A program made the translations under genes and the position numbers. This document shows, piece after piece, positions 24,624 through 35,186 of a DNA stretch of 64,000 nucleotides. Below the pieces are notes generated by a model. It had not been told where the DNA came from and searched no databases. It saw only the letters and a program-made list of their open reading frames with translations. Position 1 is the stretch's first letter; every line of letters starts with the position of its first letter. Origin of the DNA: Solanum dulcamara (taxonomy: Eukaryota; Streptophyta; Magnoliopsida; Solanales; Solanaceae); NCBI RefSeq assembly GCF_947179165.1, contig NC_077247.1, positions 44,436,935 to 44,500,934 of the forward strand, in the 5' to 3' direction.

Positions 24624-25334
24624 TGTTGGGTTTAATTGATAGGTTGAATGAGAAATAGAGGAAAAAAAAAGTGAAGGGAAAAATGAGTTGTTTCCTCTTG
24701 CTTTATGAACTAAGCAGTTGTCTTACATAGGTGATGGAAAAAATATTTTCTCCTTAAAAGTAGAAGCACTCCTGCATGTTGCTAAAGGGTCAATAAAAGG
24801 GTCTCCTCTCGCGCCGTCATCGTCGTCGCTCGACTTCGACTTCGGATTCGGTCAAATAACCTTATTGATAATCTTTTTGGACCAAATTTCCTTTAATTGT
24901 AACCGAACTGACAGAATTTTCTAAAAGGTTGCATTCTTTTCTGAAAAGTTGCAAACAGGCTATATATTTCCGTTGATCCTCAAAATTGTTCCTTACGAAA
25001 AATTTCTGACAAATATCTTCTTCTTCTTTTCTGCATTTTTAAAAAAAATCGTGTGATATACTGCCTTCGAGTGGTTCGCAGTCACCTTAATTTGTTGTAC
25101 CGCTATTTTTGATGAGTAAATTGTTCTATCCTGGGAGAAAAAATTTCAAAAACCTCGGGCACGTTGAGGAGGATAATTTCCTTAAGGACACACTGTGCAT
25201 TCAACGGATTTGATTTTTGTTCTTACATAATTTTTCAAATAATGTTCTTATTTTCAGTTCTTGTCTAGTTTCTGTCTTTTATTTTCAGAAATTATTGTTA
25301 TTGTTTCAACGTTTTACAATATAGATTACTAGCA
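24624..25334 (+). repeat. 3' LTR of the Copia element
   Basis: Starts TGTTGGGTTTAATTGATAGG directly after a purine tract and ends TTACTAGCA. It is the most complete of the two element LTRs and shares the CGCCGTC/TCGTCGTCGCTCG block with the solo LTR at 6373-7243. Confidence 0.85.
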
Positions 25335-25515
25335 GTAGTAAAGACTCCTTTATCATTAATCAAGAGGTTTCGGATTTGAGTCATTTGAGTACAAAGTCGA
25401 TTTTATTAGGGAGCGCATTATCCCTAATGTGAGATTTTTTTGCGCGAATTTAAATTTAATCGGATTCCAATATAAATATCGAACAACAACCGAAAAACAA
25501 AAACAAAAAAAAACT
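25335..25515 (+). repeat. Au-like SINE abutting the 3' LTR
   Basis: Begins immediately after the LTR end, has a box B-like GGTTTCGGATTTGAGTC (25,366-25,382), then AGGGAGCGCATTATCCC, GCGCGAATTTAAATTTAATCGG and CCAATATAAATATCG, and ends in an A-rich tail with CAAAAACAAAAAAAAAC. This is the block order of Au-type tRNA-derived SINEs. It is the best preserved of the three copies in the window. Confidence 0.7.
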
Positions 25516-26105
25516 TGAATGGCGCACAAATTAAAAAATATCCGTGAACACCAGTAGGTGTATTTGTTTTTCTCTTGGACAGCAATATAATGACTTGTCC
25601 AATTTAATCTAAAATTATTCTTTGCAGTTTAAGTAGCAGTAATGCTTTTTTGTTACAGCAATGAAGTCTCTGAGGGATCGTTCGGTCGAAATAAAATATA
25701 ATAGACAAAATTTATTTATATTTTAGTTGATGCTGCAAATAAATTTATATCAATCAGTGAAATATAGTATAAATTTTACTTTAAACTAAATCATGAGTAT
25801 TCACCTTATCCTATCAAATATAACATTATTTTATGCTATCTTTCAAATAAAAATTAATTAAAAAATTATAATCCCAAAATAATTTATTCGATTAAACTAC
25901 ACCTAAAAGTCTTTCTCCTATAATTTGCAGGGTTCGGCTGCTTTTTACAAAGTTCCACAACTTTGACTGCTATTGACACTATAGAATTATTTCCCGCCAT
26001 TACATTGGGTGCTGTGCCAATTATCTTTCTGGTCCCTTAATTATGATTTGTTTAACAAAAAGTCCCAAAGTTTAACCCATTAAACAAATCATCCGAATTG
26101 TAATA
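25516..26105. other. Intergenic DNA, possible MITE
   Basis: From 25,675 (GGATCGTTCGGTCG) to about 25,920 the sequence resembles an AT-rich MITE, but no matching right end is clear. No gene is supported. Confidence 0.4.
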
Positions 26106-26258
26106 CTCCACCGTCACAATTTATAGGATTTATTTTTAGTCAATACGAAATTTAAGAAAAAAAGACTTTTAAAATTTATGAACTAAAATAAATTATGAAT
26201 ATTTATGTAATACTGTAATTATATATAAAAAGAAAGTGAATAATATAAATTGATAGAG
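26106..26258. mobile_element. Short Stowaway-type MITE
   Basis: TA flanks. The left end CTCCACCGTCACAATTTATA pairs imperfectly with the right end TATAAATTGATAGAG. Length 153 bp, so it has probably lost internal sequence. Confidence 0.65.
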
Positions 26259-27063
26259 TATTTATAATTAATAATTGAAGTTCCCATTTGTCTAAGATGC
26301 TGTTCGCAAATTTCGAAAATTCGGCGGTGACCCTACCTTGTCTTGGGTCCCACATAAGGTGACCAAAATCAAAAAACGCGGAATGTACTTTATGCTTCTT
26401 TCTTTGTATGAACATTGAACACTGCAAATTTGGAATTTGTGGGTAACACAAACCCCTAGTCTCTGTATCCATTTCGTTAAAAGTAATTTAATTCATTCCA
26501 ACTATTACCCCATATTTTATTTTATTTTATTTGTCGTTTTTAAATTTGGCACGAAATTTTTTAAAATAAAGAATATTTTTAAATTATATTTTAAATTATT
26601 TTTAATTTTAGAATTTTACATTAAATGAGTGAATTAAACATAATTTAAAATACCAAAATGAATTGAGTTAAAAACTGAGTTGATTGTATGCGCGTTGTAA
26701 TTAGTGGCATGTCCCGATTTTTGGAGGGGTTCTCTCTTTGGGAGACCCCCCAAAAAAAATTAAAAAATTGAGTTTACCCGCTTCAATATTAATTGAATTG
26801 AAGCGATTTGAATTAGAATGAGCTATAAAAAGTGAATCGGAATCGAACTTATCCAATTCTTATTAGTAAATTTTAGATTCAAAGTTTATTTTTTTTTATA
26901 AATTGTTTGAGTACCTAATAAATCTTTTTCTTTATATTATCAATTATATAAAATATATTAAATTAAAAAAATATCTTTCTAAAAATATTAAACAAAGCTT
27001 TTTATGAATCAATGTAAATTACATATCAACCCAATTTTATAATGTGCCGAATTAAGCGGATTA
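26259..27063. other. Intergenic DNA without supported features
   Basis: A minus-strand frame (26,203-26,472) of 89 codons has no known motif. A G-rich/C-rich pair at 26,721-26,752 could form a short hairpin. Otherwise AT-rich. Confidence 0.45.
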
Positions 27064-27976
27064 GGGCTGTTCAAAACCAAATCTAAATAGATAAACCGAA
27101 TTGAAAAAAAGCTATTGATTAATCGGTGATGAGTTATTGGTGTAACGACTTCGGTAATAGTTTTAATTTTTTTATTATCAGTTATCGATTCTTAACTGTT
27201 TAAGGTTTTTCTTAATGAGTTAACCGATAACCCGATAGTAACTTAATTTCTTTTTATTTATTACCATTCGATATATAAAGTCTTTTACTTAGGGTTTATT
27301 TTTTTATACTTTTATTTTTTATTATCTCAAACTCTTGGTTATTATACAATGTTTTACATTTGTTTTTTAGCAAGACGCAATTTGTCAACTCATATGCATG
27401 GTTTATTTTGTTTGTCACCTTATTTTCAAGTGATTTTCAATGTTTTTTATATTATTATTATCAAATTTTAAGGGCTAAATCGATAATTAGCTAGGCGGAT
27501 TTCAGCGCATGCTGCATTGAGAATCTCCAAGACGATCCTTTACTCCGACAGCATCTAGGGTTCCTCGAACAGAGGGATCCACTGAAGAAGATCCTTCTCC
27601 TTCCCTTTTTTCAGAAGAAAGGTGGGATCCGGACAAAATCGATGAAACGGAAGAAATCTCTCGTGCTTAAGACATGAGAATTGGAAGGGAATTGGAGGTA
27701 GCATTCTACCGATGTCAAGTCATGGACTGGTTTCTTCAGCCCTTTTTCTATGTGTTGGTGTTCTATACGCTTTCACTCCCGTCTTTCTCGATCGAAAGCT
27801 AAGCGTGCCAAACCATCTAAGCAAAGTCCTATTTGTCAAAGAACCGATAATGATCAATAACCGTAAAGTCAATATCTTAATTATTCTACAGCGTTTTGAT
27901 ATGTCTATAAATTGATAATTAAAAAATTCAAATCAATAAACTTCAAAATCAAATCAAACTGATCGATATGCAGCCC
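27064..27976. mobile_element. TIR element carrying organelle-like DNA
   Basis: Left end GGGCTGTTCAAAACC and right end CGATATGCAGCCC are inverted over the first six or seven bases, with TTA before and TAA after. The interior near both ends is rich in AACCGATAA-like words, as in common plant elements that begin GGGCTGTTC. The centre (about 27,490-27,860) is a different, GC-richer sequence with coding scraps of plastid and mitochondrial type (see the separate entry). There is no transposase. Confidence 0.6.
27549..27768 (+). pseudogene. Organelle-derived scraps: plastid ycf1-like and mitochondrial nad4-like
   Basis: Translated from 27,549, the frame gives an acidic stretch with [20 protein letters not shown] (about 27,582-27,641) and stops at 27,669; this resembles an acidic segment of plastid Ycf1 (Tic214). 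From 27,712 the frame MSSHGLVSSALFLCVGVLY (to 27,768) matches a conserved membrane segment of plant mitochondrial NADH dehydrogenase subunit 4, after which similarity ends abruptly. Both are too short to function. A transfer from a mitochondrial genome that itself carried plastid DNA would explain the pair. Recognition is from memory of these proteins; the nad4 match is the stronger. Confidence 0.65.
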
Positions 27977-28261
27977 TAAATCATATCAAAATAAGTTAAG
28001 TTAATAAAATATACAAAATATTAACAAGCCCAAATCTAAACGCGTTAGATGAATTAAGATTTTATGGGTTGATTCATTTTTCACCCCCACAAATAACATA
28101 AAAAAATTTACTTTTAAAGTGTTTTTTTTCTCTCCTAAACGTAACACTTTGTATTATTGAATCAAAGAACTGCATACTTTTAAGGACGTGAAAGAAAATA
28201 TTCCGAGGACAAATGATTTTGTTCTGATTACTTTTTGTGTTCAGTATGTATAAAAGAAATA

Positions 28262-28472
28262 CTCTTTTAGTCTATTTTACTTGTTTGTAATTGACTTGAC
28301 ACTCCTAAGGAGTAATAAATTAGAATAATAATTTTATTATATTATTTTTTGAATATAATAAATTTAATATTTTAAAAAATAACAATAATTAACAATAAAA
28401 ATAAATTAGGAACTAACTAAAAATTATCTCTTAATTTTTTAAAATTAGACAAGTAAAAATGAATGTAGGAAG
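28262..28472. mobile_element. Stowaway-type MITE
   Basis: TA flanks. Left CTCTTTTAGTCTATTTTACTT and right AAGTAAAAATGAATGTAGGAAG form an inverted pair. Length 211 bp, AT-rich interior. Confidence 0.7.
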
Positions 28473-28502
28473 TAAAAGTGCTGAGGGTGGAAATGAGAGC
28501 TA

Positions 28503-29388
28503 GAGCCCGTTTGGATGGACTTAAAAAAAATAACTTTTAAGTATGAAGTGCTTTTAGAACTTTTATGTGTTGAAAGTTATTTTTATAAATAAGCAGTTGA
28601 GTGTTTGGATAAAAGTGTTTATGCTGAAAATAAGTTGTTGATGTGCTTGGCAAATAAGTGCTGTTAAACACTTATTTTCTGTCAAAATGACTGAAATACC
28701 CTTAAAGCTGTTAACACCATAATAAGTTGATTTAAAAGATTTTTAAAGTCTAAAGTTGTTTTAATCAAAAGTAATTTATAATGTAAAATCACTTCCACTA
28801 TAAAATATTTATTTAAGTTAATTATTTTATAAATACATGTCCCATTTACACTTTCTAATGAAGTTTGTTGGAGTAATGTGATTGTTTTAGTATCTTTTGT
28901 TTCCAATCGAAATCACTCCACTATATTTTTTATAAATAGATGTCCCATTTACGCTATCTTTTTTAAAAAAATCTTTTTGACAAAATACAGTACTCTATGT
29001 TTACTGTAGGAATTAAACGAACCAAATGTCATGGGATTAGATGTAACGACAATGATGTTGGCAATTAAGTATGAATGGATGTACATATCAAGTTGAGTTA
29101 AAGATACGAAATAAGTTGAAAGATAGTGATTGTTTTGAGTTTTAGGATTAAAGAATAAAAAGGATACTTTGGAAATTTAGTTAAAATATAAAGGATATAA
29201 AAATAATTTTTATGGTCAAAGAAAATATCTTTAAGCACTTCAAAAAAAAGTTAGAATTTCTAACTTTTCATTTTTGGATGATTTTAAGAACTTTATGGCT
29301 TAAATTTAACATTAGCCAAACACCACAATAAACTAAAAATGACTTATAAATTTATTTGACCAACTTATAAACCCATCCAAATGGGCTC
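28503..29388. mobile_element. ~0.9-kb MITE with GAGCCCGTTTGGATGG ends
   Basis: The left end GAGCCCGTTTGGATGGACTTA and the right end TAAACCCATCCAAATGGGCTC are inverted repeats of about 20 bp with a few mismatches. The flanks CTA and TTA may be a three-base target duplication with one change, which would fit PIF/Harbinger (Tourist-type), but a hAT origin cannot be excluded. It contains ACTTATAA words shared with 7593-7862. The 74-codon minus-strand frame inside is not a gene. Confidence 0.65.
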
Positions 29389-30150
29389 TTACTGGGTGGG
29401 GGTGAAAACAGTATGTAGAAATTATAGACGCTTTAAACATTTTCTAAATTAAATTTTGTAGACAAGAGAGAACTACTCCGATGATAAGCATCACTTCCAA
29501 CCCAAAAGATATTTTAAGTCTAAATTTATATATATTTTTTATATATTCAAATAAAATTTCAATTTTAAATCATGTCCAAACAAATCCTTATTACTGTACA
29601 TACCACTGGCCTGCTTCCTGTATGACATGTATTATCAACACAAATTGGCATTGATAGAGGGATCAAGAGGAGCGTGGTAGGCCAAAGTTGGTTTCACAAG
29701 AAGACAATCTTTTTGGGGTTTCTTGAATCAAAATTTTGTCTAATGATGTAAGACGAGTCATTTTGATGGGAGATTATTTCTCTAGTGGATAAAGACCACA
29801 ATAAATATGAAGTTGGAAGAATCTTAATTTAACAAAAAGTCTCTCTCAAGAAACACCTTTTCTTAATACTCCATTATTATTGTACTAAGAAAAGCATATG
29901 TCCTTCATCATTCATTGATCAACAGAAGAATAAAGTTACTCGTAAAGGTAAATTAGCTAGCTGTTTAAAGTGGACCTCAAAAAACCTTAGCCCCTTTGAT
30001 CCCAATCAAAAGCAAACAAAAGTAACTGAAAAATTATACTGCATTATTAAAGATACTTTAAATAATACTTTCTCCATTTTATTTCACATGACACCATTTT
30101 TTTAGGCTATTCAAAAAGCCTCCTATTTTTTCCTTAAATTTTATTTTCAT
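29389..30150. other. Intergenic DNA, unassigned
   Basis: Positions 29,600-29,800 are more complex than the surroundings but contain no useful frame. A Stowaway-like left end (TTTCTCCATTTTATTTCACATG) occurs at about 30,070 without a partner. Confidence 0.45.
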
Positions 30151-30783
30151 TGTTGATGTATATGCATTTTATTATTAATAATAAAATATTAAATGCATAT
30201 GTTAGTGGATATAAATTGTGATGAAAGATAACTTTACACTATTAGTTTTTGTAACTCTTATAGTCACTAGTTTATTGTAACTCATATGACGATTAGTTTC
30301 TTATGACTTGTGTAACATCTATCGCATCCATCTACTCACATTACTATCCCTCATTCTATCATTGATTATATGGAAGACTTCTTCCTCTATAAACAGATGA
30401 AATATGTTAAGTTTGAAAAAAATATTATAGTATGTAGTAGTGAAAGAAAGAGTTGAGACAGAGAGAATATTTGAAATCTTCAACTATATTCATTATATAA
30501 AAGAGAATAATTATATGTTGAAGGAAAATGTTTTTTAGGTGGAGCTTTGAACTCTACAACAAATACAAAGTAGTTTGAGTTATGCATGTTGTTGGGCTGT
30601 TGTATCTTGAATGAGACAAGTCAAAAAATATACTGCTGGATCTATGTAGATTACGCGCAGTGAGCTTGAGTATTTTTAAAGAGAACGAGAAATCCGCGTT
30701 TCAGTCTGAATATATTATTATTCAACTTTGTCATTTTATTTTCAACTGTAATTTATTATATTTTGTGATATATTACACCAACA
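30151..30783 (+). mobile_element. Candidate solo LTR of another retrotransposon
   Basis: Starts TGTTGATG and ends TTACACCAACA, so it has the TGTTG...CAACA ends of an LTR. A TATA-like CTATAAA lies at 30,387-30,393 in mid-element, as expected for an LTR promoter. Flanking bases (TTCAT and CATTC) do not form a clean duplication. No second copy exists in this window, so the call rests on termini and layout only. Confidence 0.45.
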
Positions 30784-30845
30784 CATTCAAAATACAACCA
30801 CAAACGTTCAAATTTTAGTCTTAAATTAAGTTATTTAGTATAAGG

Positions 30846-31262
30846 ATCGTTTGGTAGAGTGTGTTAGCAAAAAATAATGCATGCATTAATTAAGTATATT
30901 AATAGTACCTTATTTGATACATTTTTTCAAGGCATGTATATATATTCTATTGTGTATTAAGTCTTGCATTGCTAATACCACGGATTTCCATGTATTAGTT
31001 ATGCAAGGAGATTTAATGCTTGCATTATTACGGTTAAAGACCCAATTATTCCTCAAAACCTCTTTTACATCTTTTCTATCATAATTGTTGATGATATTTT
31101 TGTAAGTAAATATTTATATGCAATGCATATTATTTTTTAATACACTAAACTAAACAATGACTAAAAAATATTCTATGTATAATTAATGCAAGCATAACTA
31201 ATTTAAACATTACTAATACACTCTATTTAATATTATTTTAATAGACTTTACCAAACTATTCA
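30846..31262. mobile_element. MITE with GATCGTTTGGTAGAGTGT end
   Basis: Left end GATCGTTTGGTAGAGTGTG and right end CTTTACCAAACTATT are an imperfect inverted pair. The interior repeats AATGCATGCATTA and its relatives in both orientations (30,878 and 31,182). Elements with these ends are common in Solanum. It lies 475 bp upstream of the DUF642 start codon. Confidence 0.65.
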
Positions 31263-31349
31263 TAACAATTTTACTATTGATGAAGAAAACGATGTAAAGA
31301 AAAAAAATGAAACGCGAAAGAAAAAGGAAAAGGAAAAAAGAAAAAATTA

Positions 31350-31586
31350 CCTTCGTTCATTTTTATTTGTTATTATTTAATTTGGTACATCTATTAAAAA
31401 CTAATTATTAATATAAATATTTTCTCATATTTCTATTAATTAATGTCTAATATTAGATTTTAAAAAATAATTTAAAAAATAATAATTAATAATAAAAATA
31501 AAATATGAAAAAATTAAAAATTTCTTTCTCAAAAATAACAAGATATAAATGGAAACTTACAAGTGAAAAAATAAAAATAAACAGAG
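31350..31586. mobile_element. Stowaway-type MITE in the DUF642 promoter
   Basis: TA flanks. Left CTTCGTTCATTTTTATTTG and right AAATAAAAATAAACAGAG form an inverted pair. It ends 151 bp before the start codon of the DUF642 gene, so it probably lies at or just upstream of the transcription start. Confidence 0.65.
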
Positions 31587-31737
31587 TACGGAAAAGAGCG
31601 CGAGGCCGACAAGAAAAGGAAAAGGAAAAATAAAAAGAGCTTGAATCTTGGATAAAAAGGACATTTGCTCTTGCCCCTTTTCTTCACTCACTCAGAGCAC
31701 TGTGAGAAAGAAAAGAGGGAATTTGTTGATTGTCGCC

Positions 31738-34599
31738 ATGGAAATAGGTCGGAGCAGATCAACAAAATGCAAATGGGTCACCACATTTCTTTTTCTGCTT
31801 GCTTGCTCTGCTGCTGGACAAGTTCAAGATGGTATGCTTTCTTCTCTTCTCTTTCAATTTTACCATTTGATTTCCTACTTTGAAGCTACACACCAAACTA
31901 TTTTACTTTTTTTTTCTTAACTTTGATGTTTGCTTGGTATGAGATCTGCTAAATAATTTCTCCTCTCTTCATATTTAGCTTCAAATGTAGGCTAATTAAA
32001 GCGTATAATCATTTTGGGACTCGACATATGTAGGAACATTTAAATCACAAACAATATACTCCCGATGTTCCTTCTTATTTGTCGATTATTTCAAAATATA
32101 TTTTTATTTTTACTTGTTATTTTTAATATATATATTTATGTATTATTCTTAATATTAATTACGTATTAATTATTATTTTCTTAATAAGTATCCAACATCA
32201 AATATATAAAGTAAAAGTGAATGAAATTAGCATCTGTTATATTTTGTTATCTCCGTTTGAAACAAAATTAATTAACAAATGAAAATACTACTATTGTTAA
32301 GTACAATACATTTTTTTAATCTCAAAGTTAAGTTATAAATGGAGTAAAGTAAATGTTGCATTTAATTAAGTAATGATGTTGTTGATGTTGATATTCATGA
32401 GGTGTTACTGCGACACCCTGTAAGAATCATGACTATGCAGGGGTTTGTTTGGGGAAGGTATGAGAGAAAGTAATTTTGTATTAATTTTGATACTATTATT
32501 TAGCAAGTACAATTATTTTATACACAGTAATTCATTATATTAATAGTATTAATACATTTCTTATTCTAATACTACATTTTATTTAATATCGCTTTTTTAT
32601 ATTACATTTAGTACAACAAATCAAATTTGTAGGAATTCATTAGTATAAAAGTTTATTTATAGTGAGAGATAAAAAAAGAAAAAAATCATAAATCACTCAA
32701 GTTACATTTTAGGCCCTACAGAGTTACTACCCATAGTATTTAATTAGATAAATATTCCTTTCATACCATCACCATATTTGTCAAAGAATTTTACCCCGCC
32801 ATGTGAACTGTAGTTGAAATGTTCCTTCATTTAATACATTATCTTTTGGTACGACTTTCAAGTAGGCTCAATAATTTTTACTTTTTCTTTCACATAATTA
32901 TTCGTACAAAAATATTTTTAATGTGTATGTAGGTGTTAAGATAATGGATTTTGATTTCAAATTTCAAAAACTAGTTCAAGATTCTTTAAAAAAGACTTAA
33001 CTCATTGGAGGCAATTGAGAAACTAAGACAGCTAAATCATAACTCCAACGAGTTGATTCTGACCCAGTGAAACAAACACACAACAAACATATTATTGGTC
33101 TAACTACGAGTTACCGTACACATATCGTATTTCTAAATTTTTATTTAGAGATTATTTTTGAAGGATTGTTAGCTCAAGTGTTATTACCTAAGTGAAAACA
33201 TTGTTAATTAAATTCTTAGTGAAGTGTACATTTGTAGCACACACATCGTTACTTAATTATCAATCCAACCTTGTGTTTTGCAGGTCCGTTAGTTAACGGT
33301 AATTTTGAGACACCTCCGTCAGGCGGTTTCTCTTCCGGCGACGGGTACTCCGACGGGCCAACCGAAATCCCGAGCTGGAAATCAAACGGCACCGTAGAGG
33401 TAGTGGAATCAGGGCAAAAACAAGGTGGGATGATCCTCATCGTACCACAAGGTAGACACGCAGTTCGGCTCGGAAACGACGCCGAGATAAGCCAAGAGCT
33501 CAAAGTAGAGAAAGGCTCCATTTACTCAATCACTTTCAGCGCGGCTCGCACGTGCGCCCAGCTAGAGTCCCTGAACGTTTCAGTTCCTCCAGCATCACAG
33601 ACCATTGATCTTCAGACTCTGTATAATGTTCAAGGCTGGGATTCCTACGCGTGGGCCTTTCAGGCTGAGGAAGATGACGCGCGGGTCGTTTTTACAAATC
33701 CTGGCATGGAAGATGACCCTACTTGTGGACCCATTATCGATGATATTGCTATCAAGAAGCTTTTCGGTCCAGATAAGTCAAAAGGTAAGGTCACTTCTGT
33801 TTCTTTATTGGCCCCATTTCCAGCTGTTTTGGTCAAAGATTCTCTCAAGTTTTTATTTTAATAGTTTCGACATAATTTGATTGATCATATCGTATTAGGA
33901 AAAAATTGCAATACTTTTGAAACCGTATGATATAAACCTATCATGACATTCACAACATTCCTGTAGTTATAAAAGCTTATTGTTAAATTCTTCCTTAAAT
34001 TGGTTATTGGAACAGATAATGCAGTACTTAATGGAGACTTTGAAGAAGGTCCATGGATGTTTAGGAACGCTTCTCTTGGTGTTCTGCTTCCGACTAACCT
34101 CGACGAGGAAACATCATCACTTCCTGGTTGGATAGTTGAATCAAATCGAGCAGTTCGATACATCGATACATATCACTTCACAGTTCCAGAAGGGAAAAGA
34201 GCTATAGAATTGCTTTCAGGAAAAGAAGGCATTATATCCCAGATGGTTGAAACCAAGCCCAACAAGCCATACAGATTGACATTTTTGTTGGGCCATGCAG
34301 GGGATTCATGCAAGGAACCACTAGCAATCATGGCCTTTGCTGGTGATCAGGCCCAAAACATCCATTACACTCCCAATTCCAATTCTTCATTTCAGAATGC
34401 TAACCTGAATTTCACAGCCAAGGCGGACAGGACACGTGTCGCATTCTATAGTATCTATTACAATACAAGAAGTGATGATATGAGCTCTCTTTGTGGACCT
34501 GTTGTGGATGATGTGAGGGTTGAACTATCAGGGTCTAGCAGACTCAAGATTTTCGGGTTTGGGTTTATGTTTTGGTTGTTAGTATTACTTTTGGGTTAA
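31738..34599 (+). CDS. DUF642 cell-wall protein, predicted GPI-anchored
   Basis: Three exons, 31,738-31,831, 33,284-33,784 and 34,016-34,599, join in phase at GT-AG introns to give 392 residues. The ATG lies in a good context (GCCATGG) and starts a signal peptide (hydrophobic core about residues 14-27). Two DUF642 domains follow, each opening with the family motif: LVNGNFE at 34-40 and VLNGDFEEGPW from 202. They end in matching CGPI/VDDI-type segments (PTCGPIIDDIAI and LCGPVVDDVRVEL). These are galactose-binding-like folds. The last 20 residues are hydrophobic after a small-residue stretch (LSGSS), as for a GPI-anchor signal. DUF642 proteins are seed-plant cell-wall proteins, some of which bind pectin methylesterase. 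Intron 1 (1.45 kb) holds further MITE-like DNA. The family call is firm; the exact member is not. Confidence 0.93.
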
Positions 34600-35186
34600 T
34601 CTGAATAGCTTTCTGTTCCACTCAACTTATATGGGTGTCCAATGTAGTACCACAGCAGGGAGGTCCAGAATCGGACGCCCCTGGTATAAAAAAGAAAAAA
34701 GGAAAAAAAAGGCTTGCTGTATTAAATAGAAGGTATGTATGTCTTCTCATGTCAATGTAGTATGTCTTAGTATTTTGCAATCAAAATTTCAAGGTGCTTT
34801 CAATTTGTTAAGGTTCAGTAATCTTGGGATCCTTCACACTATTATCTTGTGTGGTGCTATGACAAATAATAATACTACTACAATGCTATTTCTCACTTGG
34901 CTCTGTTTGCAGATCTGAAATTATCAAATTTATGATGTATGACTAATACCTAGTATAACTATCGGAAACAACCTTTCTATCTTGCAAAGTTAGAAGTATG
35001 GTTTACGTACATTCAACTCTTTTCAGATTACACTTGTGTGATTACATTGGGTATGTTGTTGTTGACTAATAGTTAGTAACATGAATGACTAATGACTAAT
35101 ACCTACTATAACTTTGTTGGATGCTTATGACTTGGAAGTCTTCATGAGTCTTGGTTTATTGTGGAAGCTGATGATCAGCCTTGTCC
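34600..35186. other. 3' flank of DUF642 and leader of the next gene
   Basis: Holds the DUF642 3' untranslated region and a fragment of a TS-type SINE in reverse orientation near 34,990-35,062 (TTACACTTGTGTGATTACATTGGG, then GTTGTTGTTGAC). No further gene. Confidence 0.5.

Larger units (their letters stand above)
19340..25334 (+). mobile_element. Decayed Ty1/Copia LTR retrotransposon
   Basis: About 6 kb, bounded by LTRs of 532 bp (19,340-19,871) and 711 bp (24,624-25,334) that share the ends TGTTGG and TTACTAACA/TTACTAGCA. Between them gag, protease, integrase, reverse transcriptase and RNase H follow in Copia order. The 3' LTR is preceded by a short polypurine tract, GCGGGAGA. No primer-binding site of the usual TGG type follows the 5' LTR, and the five bases flanking the element (CTTTT and GTAGT) do not match. 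With several stops in the coding part, the copy is old and cannot move on its own. Confidence 0.9.
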
